NCBI GenBank assembly: GCA_001788795.1
Contig: MFXH01000016.1
Span: forward strand, 53,779-117,778
Direction of reading: 5' to 3'
Origin: Candidatus Peregrinibacteria bacterium RIFOXYA2_FULL_41_18
GTDB lineage: Bacteria > Patescibacteriota > Gracilibacteria > UBA1369 > UBA12470
DNA: 64,000 bases
Positions 36,817 to 45,412 of this stretch are shown one piece after another; within the stretch, counting starts at the first letter, position 1, and every line of letters begins with the position of its first letter. Made by a program: the position numbers and the translations under genes. The notes below the pieces were generated by a model. That model made no database searches and had not been told where the DNA came from. It saw only the letters and a list, made by a program, of their open reading frames with translations.

Positions 36817-38205
36817 ATGACCTTAAAAGTAAAAAACACCCTAAGCGGTAAAAAAGAGGAATTTAAGCCGATAAAAGACAATCACGTCGGCATGTATGTT
36901 TGTGGCCCGACGGTTTATGATTTCGGGCATCTCGGCCACGGAAGATCGGCAGTAGTTTTCGACATAATAAGGAAATACTTGAAGTACAAAGGGTACGACG
37001 TGACATATGTCTCAAACTACACAGACATTGATGACAAGATGATAAACAGAGCCAACAAAGAAGGTATAACAGTCAAACAACTTGCAGAAAAAATAATCCC
37101 TGAATATCAAGAAGATTACGGACAATTAAAGATTGATAAGCCCGATACACAGCCGAAAGCGACGCAATATATCCCACAAATGATTGAGCTTATAAAGAAA
37201 CTTATAGAAAAAGGATATGCTTACGAACTGGAAGATGGTGTCTATTACGAAGTTGAAAAATTCGCACATTACGGAAAGCTAAGCGGACAAAACCAAGACG
37301 AATTGAAAGCGGGAGCAAGAATAGAAAAAGATGATAAAAAACGCCATCCGCATGACTTCGTCCTATGGAAAAAAGCGAAACCAGACGAACCGAGCTGGCC
37401 AAGCCCATGGGGAGAAGGTCGCCCGGGATGGCACATAGAATGCAGTGCCATGAGTATGGATTTGCTTGGAGAAACATTTGATATACATGGAGGCGGAATG
37501 GACTTGATATTCCCTCACCACGAAGACGAGATAGCACAATCTGAAGCTGCAACGGGAAAATCTTACGTCAAATATTGGCTTCACAATGGCTTCATAACAA
37601 TCAATAACGAGAAAATGAGCAAAAGCTTGGGAAATTTTTTCACGTTAAAAGAAATCTTCGCAAAATATAATCCAAACACAGTCAGATACATGATAATCGG
37701 CACTCATTATAGAAGTCCGATCAATTTTTCACATGAACTCCTCGACCAATCGGAAAACGCGCTTTCAAGAATAAAAGATTTTTTAATAAATCTTAAAAAC
37801 TATAAGAACGAAACTTCAAAATCATCGCCGGCACTGAAGAAAACATTGGAAAACGCAATAAAGGATTTTGAAAAAAGAATGGATGACGACTTCGATACAG
37901 CAGGAGGACTTGGAGCGTTATACAACCTGATAAAAGAAGTAAATATCTTAATGAAAAACGGAGATCTAGCCGAAACAGACAAGGAAAAAATCGAAACAAC
38001 TCTCAAAAAAATCGATTCTGTTTTATGCATATTACCGGAAGTCGAAACATCAGTTAATCCTGAAGTCGAAAACGCGATAAAAGCCCGCACAGATGCCAGA
38101 AAAAACAAGGATTTCGCACTTGCGGATAAGATAAGAAAAGACCTCGAGTCTCAAGGAATAATCCTTGAAGACACCCCTCAAGGAACAATCTGGAAGAAGG
38201 TTTAA
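36817..38205 (+). CDS. cysS: Cysteinyl-tRNA synthetase
   Basis: A 462-aa class I synthetase. The HIGH motif is HLGHGRS after the zinc ligand in YVCGPTVYDFG. Later zinc ligands appear in WHIECSAMS and FPHHEDE. The KMSKS motif is NEKMSKSLGNF. The C-terminal anticodon-binding helices end KIRKDLESQGIILEDTPQGT. All are intact. Confidence 0.96.
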   Translation: MTLKVKNTLSGKKEEFKPIKDNHVGMYVCGPTVYDFGHLGHGRSAVVFDIIRKYLKYKGYDVTYVSNYTDIDDKMINRANKEGITVKQLAEKIIPEYQEDYGQLKIDKPDTQPKATQYIPQMIELIKKLIEKGYAYELEDGVYYEVEKFAHYGKLSGQNQDELKAGARIEKDDKKRHPHDFVLWKKAKPDEPSWPSPWGEGRPGWHIECSAMSMDLLGETFDIHGGGMDLIFPHHEDEIAQSEAATGKSYVKYWLHNGFITINNEKMSKSLGNFFTLKEIFAKYNPNTVRYMIIGTHYRSPINFSHELLDQSENALSRIKDFLINLKNYKNETSKSSPALKKTLENAIKDFEKRMDDDFDTAGGLGALYNLIKEVNILMKNGDLAETDKEKIETTLKKIDSVLCILPEVETSVNPEVENAIKARTDARKNKDFALADKIRKDLESQGIILEDTPQGTIWKKV

Positions 38206-38223
38206 ACTAACTACTAGTTCTCC

Positions 38224-39093
38224 ATGTGGTTTCTATACGCCATAACTTCAGCATTCGGCCAAGCGACAAGATTTGCGACATCCAAAAAACTCACGAAAAA
38301 CTTCAGCTCCATTGTTGTAACTTGGCAAATGATTGCAATATCAATTCCTTTTGTATTGTTATTTACATGGCAATACGCAGGATCAATTCCTTTAAGAGAT
38401 CCTAAATTCATAATCATAACGTTGATAGCCTCGCTTTGCTTCACAATAGGCTCTCTATTAATGACAAAAGCTCTCGAGATATCTCCGATGTCCGCAACAG
38501 TTCCATTCTTGGCATTAACACCACTTCCGGCAATACTTATAGAATTTTTAATACTTGGAACTGTTCCAACAATATACGGCACAATAGGTATAATAATTGT
38601 CGTTATCGGAAGCTATATGCTTAACGAATCGGAAAGAAAATACGGGTTTTGGGAACCGATAAAAGCCATAAAAAAAGAAAAAGGCAGCATCTACGCAATA
38701 ATCACAGCTTTTATATTCGCACTAGGAGGAATTTTGGACAAATACATGATAAACATAGCGGGAGCAATGCCATATCTTTTAATGTGGACAATTTCATGCA
38801 CTCTCACAAGCACAATACTTTTAATTTTCGATAAGAAACCGATAAAAATTTTAGACCAGAAAAATCTAAAATGGATATTTCTACTCGGATTTCTATCGTT
38901 CGCAACAAACATCTCTTACAATCTCGCAGCCTCGCTCACAAATGCGTCATACGCACTTGCAATCAAGAGAACCTCCGCAATATTCAGCGTACTTATCGGA
39001 TGGTTGATATTCAAGGAACTCAAAATCCGCGATCGCATGCTCGGCGCGATAATAATGGTACTCGGCGTCACAATGATCGCACTATTGGGATAA
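38224..39093 (+). CDS. EamA/DMT-family transporter
   Basis: A 289-aa protein with about ten membrane helices in two EamA repeats (1-140 and 150-289). Helix ends such as LALTPLPAILIEFLILG and SVLIGWLIFKELKIRDRMLGA are characteristic of drug/metabolite transporters. Substrate is unknown. It starts 18 nt after cysS and may be cotranscribed. Confidence 0.87.
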   Translation: MWFLYAITSAFGQATRFATSKKLTKNFSSIVVTWQMIAISIPFVLLFTWQYAGSIPLRDPKFIIITLIASLCFTIGSLLMTKALEISPMSATVPFLALTPLPAILIEFLILGTVPTIYGTIGIIIVVIGSYMLNESERKYGFWEPIKAIKKEKGSIYAIITAFIFALGGILDKYMINIAGAMPYLLMWTISCTLTSTILLIFDKKPIKILDQKNLKWIFLLGFLSFATNISYNLAASLTNASYALAIKRTSAIFSVLIGWLIFKELKIRDRMLGAIIMVLGVTMIALLG

Positions 39094-39110
39094 CCTTCCC
39101 CCTCTGTGTT

Positions 39111-40484
39111 CTACTCCACCAGCATCTTCGCCACCACGTTTATATCTCCGGTACCGGTCGTAAATATTACGCTATTTTCATCTGTAATTTCTTTAAGCAA
39201 TTTAACAGTATTCTCAAACCCTTTCCCGTCTATCGCCTTGCATCCGCTCCCCTTCTCGACAACATTACAAAACATCTGAACATTAACAGCAGACTTATCC
39301 TCAGCGGTATCGCGCGCTTCATAAATATTAGGCACAACGACGTAATCAGCCTTCTTAAAAGCAGTCGCATATCTATCAAGCAGTACCCAAGTACGATTGT
39401 ATTGATGAGGCTGAATTACCATGAAGATTTTTTTATCTGGGAAAGTCTCACGAGCGGCATCAAGGGTCGCCATAACGGCAGTTGGATGATGCGCGTAATC
39501 GTTATAAACTTTCGCTCCATTATTCATATCTCCAAGATAATCAAAACGCCTGTAAGTACCTGAAAACAACTCAAAAGTCCTAAACAAAACGCCCGACTCA
39601 ACACCAAACTCTCTGCAAACTGCAAAAGCCGCAGCAGCATTGTATTGATTATGCCTACCGGGCATACCGACTTTTAATTCACCCAAACACCTTCCATTCT
39701 CCCACAATTCATTTCCTTTAAGCCTATAATCCGCTTTCTCGTCTTGCCCGAATGTAACAACTCTGCAAACCGCATCTTTTATAACCTCACGAGTCCATTT
39801 ATCATCAATATTCGCAATAACCAATCCATTTTCAGGAATTCCTCTCACAAGCTGTTTAAAAGCCAAAACGAAATCTTCTTCGGTTTTATAATAATCCGTA
39901 TGATCCCAATCAACATTTGTAATAACGGCAACTTGAACCTTTAAATTCAGAAAAGCTCTTCTATATTCGCAAGCCTCGATAATCATATTTTTGCTCCCAC
40001 CAATAAGACAATTTTTTTTACCAAATTCCGGAACCGGCGCCCCCAAGACACAAGATGGATCTGTTTTCCCTTCCATCATTCCAAGTGCAGTCAAAAGAGT
40101 TGTAGTCGTCTTGCCGTGCGTACCTGTAATCGCAATCGTATTGTATTCGCGCGAAAGAACACCAAGACCTTCAGGATAAGTCAAAACCGGAACACCAAGT
40201 TCGCGAGCACGCTTCCATTCTGGATTTTCACTCGTAACAGCAAAAGTCACAACCATCAAATCTATATCATCGGGAACATACTCGGATTTATGCCCAACAA
40301 GACAAGTGAGCCCCTCTTTTCGAAGTTCTTTCATATAAGCGGAATCTTCTTTGTCAGATCCGATACATTCAACTCCCCTGCCGTGCAAAATACGCGCAAG
40401 CGCGCTAACTCCGCGCCCTCCTATACCAACGAAAAAGACCTTTTTAAGATCAGCGAATTTTATTTGGTCAACAAGCGTATTCAT
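39111..40484 (-). CDS. murC: UDP-N-acetylmuramate--L-alanine ligase
   Basis: About 457 aa from the preferred start MNTLVDQIKFADLKK; the track start adds seven residues. It joins L-alanine to UDP-MurNAc in peptidoglycan precursor synthesis. The NAD-like loop KVFFVGIGGRGVSALARIL, the ATP loop AITGTHGKTTTTLL, NVDWDHTDYY, GMPGRHNQYNAAAA and YNDYAHHPTAV are in order. Mpl-type ligases share this layout, but length and motifs fit MurC best. It is divergent from the divIC-like gene. Confidence 0.9.
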   Translation of the reverse strand: MNTLVDQIKFADLKKVFFVGIGGRGVSALARILHGRGVECIGSDKEDSAYMKELRKEGLTCLVGHKSEYVPDDIDLMVVTFAVTSENPEWKRARELGVPVLTYPEGLGVLSREYNTIAITGTHGKTTTTLLTALGMMEGKTDPSCVLGAPVPEFGKKNCLIGGSKNMIIEACEYRRAFLNLKVQVAVITNVDWDHTDYYKTEEDFVLAFKQLVRGIPENGLVIANIDDKWTREVIKDAVCRVVTFGQDEKADYRLKGNELWENGRCLGELKVGMPGRHNQYNAAAAFAVCREFGVESGVLFRTFELFSGTYRRFDYLGDMNNGAKVYNDYAHHPTAVMATLDAARETFPDKKIFMVIQPHQYNRTWVLLDRYATAFKKADYVVVPNIYEARDTAEDKSAVNVQMFCNVVEKGSGCKAIDGKGFENTVKLLKEITDENSVIFTTGTGDINVVAKMLVE

Positions 40485-40537
40485 ACTGGCGCAAGGATAA
40501 TACATGTGGTAAATTTTTTACAGCAAAAATAAAAACA

Positions 40538-40957
40538 ATGCCAAATCCGCTCGAACAAAACTCTCCTTTCAATATAGCGCGAATAATAATTGTCGCAGGA
40601 TTCGTGATAGTCGCATATATGCTTTACAACCTTACAGTTTCTATTTACGAAAATTACCAAATCGATTCACACATAGCGGATTTTCAAGAGAAAAATTCCG
40701 AATTGGAAGAAGAGAATTTAGATAAAATCGAGAGCTATCAATATTATACTTCAGATAAATACATAGAAAAAATCGCCAAAGAAAACCTCGGGCTCGTTAA
40801 TCAAGGCGAAAAAGTTATAGTCATAACTGCGGACGGCGAAAATCAAGTTTCCGAAGAAGAATACAAAGAATCTCAAACCCTCGCCATGCGCAACTCATGG
40901 TCCAACCCGCATAAGTGGTGGGAATTCTTTTTCGGAGAAAATCCGTTTAAATACTAG
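40538..40957 (+). CDS. FtsL/DivIC-like septum formation initiator
   Basis: A 139-aa bitopic protein with a membrane helix (about 14-34), a coiled coil (HIADFQEKNSELEEENLDKI) and the DivIC signature YIEKIAKENLGLVNQGEKVI. It would act in the divisome with FtsB/L/Q-type proteins. The C-terminal ~45 residues, rich in Trp and Phe, extend beyond the usual domain. Its position next to murC fits a cell-wall and division role. Confidence 0.85.
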   Translation: MPNPLEQNSPFNIARIIIVAGFVIVAYMLYNLTVSIYENYQIDSHIADFQEKNSELEEENLDKIESYQYYTSDKYIEKIAKENLGLVNQGEKVIVITADGENQVSEEEYKESQTLAMRNSWSNPHKWWEFFFGENPFKY

Positions 40958-41044
40958 ATTTGAGATAACAACTTAGGGATAAAAGAAAAAATCTATGCAT
41001 CTTATCTATTATCTTTTATCTATTACCCCCTCTTCCATTTGTCT

Positions 41045-41073
41045 TTGCTATAAACCGTCAATTATGTTAAATA
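41045..41073 (+). promoter_or_regulatory. Candidate initiator-tRNA promoter
   Basis: TTGCTA, 17 bp, TAAATA with an extended TGT. The predicted start is about 20 nt before the tRNA. An alternative TGCTATAAA lies at 41046-41054. Confidence 0.4.
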
Positions 41074-41099
41074 TAAACCCGCTACTTTGAAATTATCGT

Positions 41100-41174
41100 C
41101 GCGGGGTAGAGCAGTGGCAGCTCGTCGGGCTCATAACCCGGAGGTCGGTGGTTCGAATCCACCCCCCGCAACCA
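41100..41174 (+). tRNA. Initiator tRNA-fMet (CAT)
   Basis: A 75-nt tRNA. The initiator hallmarks are present: an unpaired C1/A72 end (CGCGGGG...CCCCGCA) and three G-C pairs next to the anticodon loop (GGG-CTCATAA-CCC). CCA is encoded. The D-loop is two bases shorter than in E. coli. Confidence 0.95.
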
Positions 41175-41183
41175 AAGCCGGTA

Positions 41184-41239
41184 GTCCCGCAAAGCGGGAC
41201 GGACGGCCTATACTATAAGCCGTTTTGCGTCAGCAAAAC
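41184..41239 (+). terminator. Hairpin pair after tRNA-fMet
   Basis: GTCCCGC-AAA-GCGGGAC (perfect 7-bp stem, 3-nt loop) and GTTTTGC-GTCA-GCAAAAC (perfect 7-bp stem, 4-nt loop). The second hairpin and its lead-in GGCCTATACTATAAGCC match the element after rpsB. Probably a 3'-end or termination element, though no T-run follows. Confidence 0.5.
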
Positions 41240-41291
41240 TCCTTATCCATATACTAGGCGCCTAAAGCCCTAAAAGCCTAATCCTCTATCA

Positions 41292-41516
41292 ATGCTCTTC
41301 TTCCACAAAAAAAACAAATTATCTATAAAACCGCCAAAACATTTCTTTATAGATCTAGTGATACTGGCAGGTGTCGTAATGACATGGAGAGGAATTTGGC
41401 ACTTAGCAGACTTGTACCTGTTCCCAAACAACGAAGTATTAAGTAGTATAATATCAATGGTAATAGGTATAATTCTACTTTATCTCCCCGAAGAAGAACT
41501 CAAAGACTTAATATAA
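41292..41516 (+). CDS. Small two-helix membrane protein, unrecognised
   Basis: A 74-aa ORF between two tRNA genes. A basic N-terminus (FFHKKNKLSIKPPKHF) precedes two hydrophobic helices (about 19-40 and 47-65) and an acidic end (LPEEELKDLI). The positive-inside pattern looks like a real protein. I do not recognise a family. It could be cotranscribed with tRNA-fMet. Confidence 0.55.
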   Translation: MLFFHKKNKLSIKPPKHFFIDLVILAGVVMTWRGIWHLADLYLFPNNEVLSSIISMVIGIILLYLPEEELKDLI

Positions 41517-41521
41517 ATCGT

Positions 41522-41598
41522 GGCAGGATAGCTCAGCTGGTTAGAGCGCGGGACTCATAAGCCCGAGGTCGGCGGTTCGATCCCGCCTCCTGCTACCA
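41522..41598 (+). tRNA. CAT-anticodon tRNA (elongator Met or Ile2)
   Basis: A 77-nt tRNA with acceptor GGCAGGA/TCCTGCT (one G-U at the end), anticodon loop CTCATAA (CAT), T-arm GGCGG-TTCGATC-CCGCC, and encoded CCA. The last anticodon-stem pair is an A-G mismatch. The fully paired C1/A72-less end rules out initiator. Elongator Met and lysidine-modified tRNA-Ile2 cannot be separated by eye; the tilS identity elements need checking. Confidence 0.9.
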
Positions 41599-41645
41599 CA
41601 AACCAAATTGACAAGAGCACACACAGTTATACAATACGCACCGAT

Positions 41646-41717
41646 GAATACTTGTTCCACAAAAACCAACGTTCGCCGCACACTTCGCTCAAATTAGCGG
41701 AGAGGTTTTAAGTATTC
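41646..41717 (+). promoter_or_regulatory. Candidate structured leader or attenuator upstream of argG
   Basis: GAATACTT pairs perfectly with AAGTATTC across about 56 nt, and AACC/GGTT and CCGC/GCGG nest inside it. The GCGG strand could alternatively pair with CCGC of the terminator 23 nt downstream. This is what an attenuator would look like, but the element could also be 3' processing signal for the tRNA. The whole 41599-41901 spacer holds only this element, a terminator and the argG leader. Confidence 0.4.
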
Positions 41718-41739
41718 AAAAACAACACAATCAAAACAC

Positions 41740-41762
41740 TCCGCTAAAAAGCGGATTTTTTT
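41740..41762 (+). terminator. Rho-independent terminator before argG
   Basis: TCCGCT-AAAA-AGCGGA followed by TTTTTTT, a textbook intrinsic terminator. It ends transcription from the upstream tRNA or acts as the attenuator hairpin of the argG leader. Confidence 0.85.
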
Positions 41763-41901
41763 AAAATGCTCATATTCCAATCAACAACTCGTCGTATCCG
41801 AAATACTCAAGAACGTCGCCAGAAGTTCCGTCGATAAGTTATAAATGCAATCAACCGAACCCTGGCGAAAACTAGGAGTTTTTTCTAACCTTAAAAATCT
41901 T

Positions 41902-43182
41902 ATGAATAAATCTTACAAAAAAATTGCAAGCCACGAAGCCTCAATCGAAGAAGCTAAGCACGTCCTATTATTATACTCTGGAGGCTTAGATACGTCTGTA
42001 ATGCTCAAATGGATAAAAGACGAATATCAAGCGGAAATAACAACTCTAACAGTAGATATAGGACAACAAGGAGATTTTGAATTAATAAAACAAAAAGCCA
42101 TAAATCTCGGTGTAAAAGAAGCAATCCTAATTGATGCAAAAGAAGAGTTCGCCAATTCTTACATAACAAAAGCAATAAAGGCGAATGCATCTTATCAAGG
42201 CGACTATCACCTGTTTTGCCCACTTGGAAGAGCTATAATAAGCCAAATCGCAGTAAAAATCGCACAAGAAAAAAACATTCCGGTAATCGCACATGGATGT
42301 ACAGGGAAAGGAAATGATCAGGTGAGATTCGAAGGATATATAACAACTCTCGATCCGACCCTGAAAACAATTGCACCCGTCAGAGAATGGGCAATGGGAA
42401 GAGACGAAGAAATTGCATACGCAATCAAAAACAACATCCCCATTCCTCAGACAAAAAAGAAACCATATTCTTATGACGACAACCTATGGGGATGCTCTGC
42501 CGAAGGTGGAGAAATAGAAGATTTCGACCAAGCTCCCCCGTTACACAACATACTAAAAATCTGCAAACAGCCTGAAGAATGCCCAAATATTCCGCTAAAC
42601 CTTAAAATCGGTTTCGAAAAAGGAATTCCTACGAAAATAAACGGAGAACCGTTTACTTTAAAAGATCTTATATCAACCCTAAACAAGCTGGGATCAGAAC
42701 ACGGAATTGGAATCACCTACCTTATAGAAGATAGACTTATAGGTCTAAAAGTAAGAGGGATTTATGAACAACCTGCAGCAGCAATAATAACGGAAGCGCA
42801 TAAAAATCTGGAGAAACTGGTCTCAACAAGAGATCAAAACGAATTCAAACAATTGATAGACCAAAAATGGTCATACTTCTGCTACGGCGCTAAATGGCAC
42901 GAGCCGCTTATGGAAGCCTTAAACAGCTCGATCGACAAGATAAACGAAAAAGTAACCGGCGAAGTATCGGTAAAACTTTATAAAGGAAAAGTTACGATCA
43001 CTGCAGTCTCATCTCCATTCTCATTAATAAACAAAAATCTCTCAACATTTATGAAAGATGATTTGTTTAACCAAAATGCATCAGCAGGATTCATCGAGCT
43101 ATATACATTACAACAGAGAATGGCAAAAAAAGTTAGCAAACAAGCTCATGACAAAATGGAGAAGCCGGACTTGAGGTTTTAA
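41902..43182 (+). CDS. argG: Argininosuccinate synthase
   Basis: About 426 aa from the preferred start MNKSYKKIASHE; the track start adds 19 residues. It joins citrulline and aspartate with ATP. The PP-loop is LLLYSGGLDTSVMLKW. The ligand segments HGCTGKGNDQVRFEGYI and YDDNLWGCSAEGGEIED are conserved. No argH or other arginine gene is in the window. A perfect terminator follows. Confidence 0.93.
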   Translation: MNKSYKKIASHEASIEEAKHVLLLYSGGLDTSVMLKWIKDEYQAEITTLTVDIGQQGDFELIKQKAINLGVKEAILIDAKEEFANSYITKAIKANASYQGDYHLFCPLGRAIISQIAVKIAQEKNIPVIAHGCTGKGNDQVRFEGYITTLDPTLKTIAPVREWAMGRDEEIAYAIKNNIPIPQTKKKPYSYDDNLWGCSAEGGEIEDFDQAPPLHNILKICKQPEECPNIPLNLKIGFEKGIPTKINGEPFTLKDLISTLNKLGSEHGIGITYLIEDRLIGLKVRGIYEQPAAAIITEAHKNLEKLVSTRDQNEFKQLIDQKWSYFCYGAKWHEPLMEALNSSIDKINEKVTGEVSVKLYKGKVTITAVSSPFSLINKNLSTFMKDDLFNQNASAGFIELYTLQQRMAKKVSKQAHDKMEKPDLRF

Positions 43183-43191
43183 AAACGATAC

Positions 43192-43230
43192 AAAGGCCGT
43201 TTTCGAACTAAACTTCTTAGACGGCCTTTT
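43192..43230 (+). terminator. Terminator after argG
   Basis: AAAGGCCGT pairs perfectly with ACGGCCTTT over nine base pairs, with a 20-nt loop and trailing Ts. It sits between argG and a convergent gene and could serve both. Confidence 0.75.
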
Positions 43231-43780
43231 AACACCTAAGAATCCATCTCGCAATCTTTCTTCTAAGCGCTCCGGGCATCGCATTCCATTTTGACTGAAA
43301 ACTTAAATCCATACTTTCTATTTGATATGGAGCAAAAACACCTCTCAAATGAGAAATCCAAAAATCACACTTCAAATGATCCCCTCCGCTCAAAGAAATA
43401 ACATGATATAACGCATTTCTATGATCATGATCCGGAAACATGAATAAAAAAGCATCCCTCGGTTGCATCTCAAGAGCTTGCGCGTACGCAACAGCCACCT
43501 CGCCACCACTTGTAAATAAACCCTTCCTTATTTCCTTCACAATCGCTCGTCTCTCTTCCAAGCTTATACGATTCCAAATCTCGGCAACGCGTGATTGAAG
43601 ATCAATGTTGCGCACAAAATCCAAACCTCTTAAATCATAAAAGGTCAGATCTTCGCTATTGATATGCTCATCAACCCCAAATCCAATCATAATTGAAATA
43701 GCATACCTCTCCGCATCAGCGGCAAAAACTCTATCAATAGCGGAATCAGAATTTGAAAGTGGAGCCTCCTCGTTGACCAT
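43229..43780 (-). CDS. Unrecognised soluble protein
   Basis: About 183 aa from MVNEEAPLSNSDSA; the track start at 43825 adds a hydrophobic stretch that overlaps mntP. The sequence is mixed alpha/beta with MQPRDAFLFMFPDHDHRNAL and a basic C-terminus ending ALRRKIARWILRC. I recognise no family. It follows mntP on the same strand. Confidence 0.55.
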   Translation of the reverse strand: MVNEEAPLSNSDSAIDRVFAADAERYAISIMIGFGVDEHINSEDLTFYDLRGLDFVRNIDLQSRVAEIWNRISLEERRAIVKEIRKGLFTSGGEVAVAYAQALEMQPRDAFLFMFPDHDHRNALYHVISLSGGDHLKCDFWISHLRGVFAPYQIESMDLSFQSKWNAMPGALRRKIARWILRC

Positions 43781-43817
43781 AACTAAAATTAAAGGAGGAA
43801 AATATAAAAGAAAATCG

Positions 43818-44372
43818 TTAAGCAATCAAGTGCTCAATAAGCACCTTCACTCCAATCCCAATCAAAACCAACCCTCCAAACACCTCAACCTTCCGCCCAA
43901 AAAACACACGCAACCTCTTGCCAAAAACAAAACCGCAAAATGCAACGAGAAGAGTTACAACTCCTATAGCCCCGAGCGGCCACACAACAGATTCATAAAA
44001 AAACGGCAGAGTAACTCCGACAATAAACGCATCAATACTTGTCGCTACTCCAAGCACAATAAGAGTCCACCACGAATCACTGCTCGAAACTTCAGCCTTT
44101 TCTTTTCCGAACGCTTCAAGAATCATCCTTATACCAACAATCAAAAGCAAAACAAAAGCTATAAAATGATCTACTGATTCAACAAATGATTTAACTGAAA
44201 CTCCCAAAAGAAATCCAAAAAAAGTTGTTCCAAACTGAACAACTCCAAACACAAAAGCGATTTTAACTGCCTCGGATAAAATCCTCCCTTTATTCAGAGC
44301 CCCTCTTGCAATCGAAACCGCAAACGAGTCAACACAAAGCGCCAAAGCTAGAATTAAGGAAGAAATAATCAT
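43818..44372 (-). CDS. mntP: MntP-type manganese efflux pump
   Basis: A 184-aa protein with six membrane helices in two related halves. The repeated acidic motif appears as ALALCVDSFAVSIARG and LGVATSIDAFIVGV. This is the DUF204/MntP layout of Mn(II) exporters. The yybP-ykoY manganese riboswitch often precedes such genes, but I see no such element in the short spacer here. Confidence 0.9.
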   Translation of the reverse strand: MIISSLILALALCVDSFAVSIARGALNKGRILSEAVKIAFVFGVVQFGTTFFGFLLGVSVKSFVESVDHFIAFVLLLIVGIRMILEAFGKEKAEVSSSDSWWTLIVLGVATSIDAFIVGVTLPFFYESVVWPLGAIGVVTLLVAFCGFVFGKRLRVFFGRKVEVFGGLVLIGIGVKVLIEHLIA

Positions 44373-44423
44373 GCGCGAATTCTATCTTTAAAAATTGAAA
44401 AAACCAACCGAAATTGCTATCTT

Positions 44424-44469
44424 CACTATGTCACTACGCAACCATGTAACTTCTTCAAATTCTCCTCCT
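44424..44469. repeat. ACTATGTC-family repeat, locus 3
   Basis: ACTATGTCACTACGCAACCATGTAACTTCTTC, a degenerate copy of the family, in the divergent spacer between mntP and ilvE. It argues against the upstream TTG start in the ORF track. Confidence 0.55.
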
Positions 44470-45366
44470 ATGCAAACAACATCTCACATCTGGAAAAACG
44501 GCAAACTTATAAAATGGTCAAAATGCCAAACCCATGTTTTAACACATACGCTTCATTATTCAGCAGGAGTATTTGAAGGAATAAGATTTTATAAAACAGA
44601 AAAAGGACCGGCGGTATTCCGACTAAAAGAACATATAAAAAGATTATTTTATTCGGCAGACTGCATAGGTATGCGTATCCCCTATTCCGAAACGGAAATT
44701 CGCAATGCAATAATTGAAACAATCAAAAAAAATAAAATCACATCCGGATACATCCGTCCAATCGCATACTACGGATACGGCAAAATGGGCCTCCACCCAA
44801 AAGGCGCCCCTATAGATATTGTAATAGCACTATGGGGATGGGGAGCTTACCTCGGAGGTGAAGCTGTAAAAGTAAAAATCAGCCCATATATGCGCATCCA
44901 CCCGAAATCTACGGTCGCTGACGCAAAAATATGCGGACATTACACCAATTCGATCCTTGCAAGTATAGACGCACATAACCATGGATACGACGAAGCAATT
45001 CTTCTCGATTATCAAGGCAACATAGCGGAAGGTCCGGGCGAGAATTTCTTCATGATAAAAGATGAAAAAATTTACACTCCGCGCACAGGCTCAATCCTAC
45101 CGGGAATAACAAGAGACGCCGTAATAACACTGGCGAAAGACCTTGGATTCACAGTAATCGAAAAAAGTATAAAACCATCCGATTTGAAAGGAGCGGATGA
45201 AGCTTTTTTCACTGGAACGGCAGCGGAAGTCTCACCTATCGCATCTATTGATAAAATCAAATTCCCAAAGAAAAATCCGATCTCAAAATTGCTCAAAGAA
45301 GAGTTTATAAAAATAGTCACAGGAAAAAACAAGAAATATACGAAATGGCTGACTCTCGCCTCTTAA
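44470..45366 (+). CDS. ilvE: Branched-chain amino-acid aminotransferase
   Basis: About 298 aa from MQTTSHIWKNGKLIKW; the track start is a TTG inside a repeat. It is a fold-type IV PLP aminotransferase interconverting Leu/Ile/Val and 2-oxo acids. The active-site lysine lies in VADAKICGHYTNSILASIDA. The other segments are YDEAILLDYQGNIAEGPGEN, TGSILPGITRDAVITLA and EAFFTGTAAEVSPI. No other branched-chain pathway gene is nearby, so it may salvage or degrade. D-amino-acid transaminases share the fold, but these motifs fit IlvE. Confidence 0.92.
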   Translation: MQTTSHIWKNGKLIKWSKCQTHVLTHTLHYSAGVFEGIRFYKTEKGPAVFRLKEHIKRLFYSADCIGMRIPYSETEIRNAIIETIKKNKITSGYIRPIAYYGYGKMGLHPKGAPIDIVIALWGWGAYLGGEAVKVKISPYMRIHPKSTVADAKICGHYTNSILASIDAHNHGYDEAILLDYQGNIAEGPGENFFMIKDEKIYTPRTGSILPGITRDAVITLAKDLGFTVIEKSIKPSDLKGADEAFFTGTAAEVSPIASIDKIKFPKKNPISKLLKEEFIKIVTGKNKKYTKWLTLAS

Positions 45367-45412
45367 CTACGTCACTTCTTCTACTTCCCCTACTTCCGCC
45401 TCACTTCTCCAC
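45366..45412. repeat. ACTATGTC-family repeat, locus 4
   Basis: ACTACGTCACTTCTTCTACTTCCCC and CTACTTCCGCCTCACTTCTCC. It begins at the ilvE stop and extends into the last codons of the LCP gene on the other strand, whose stop (AAGTGA) is part of it. Confidence 0.65.

Noticed and set aside
38871-39563. 230-aa plus-strand ORF
   Set aside because: Shadow of the EamA gene end and murC.
41599-41901. T-box riboswitch before argG
   Set aside because: The T-box consensus (GGTGGNACCGCG-like) and specifier features are absent.
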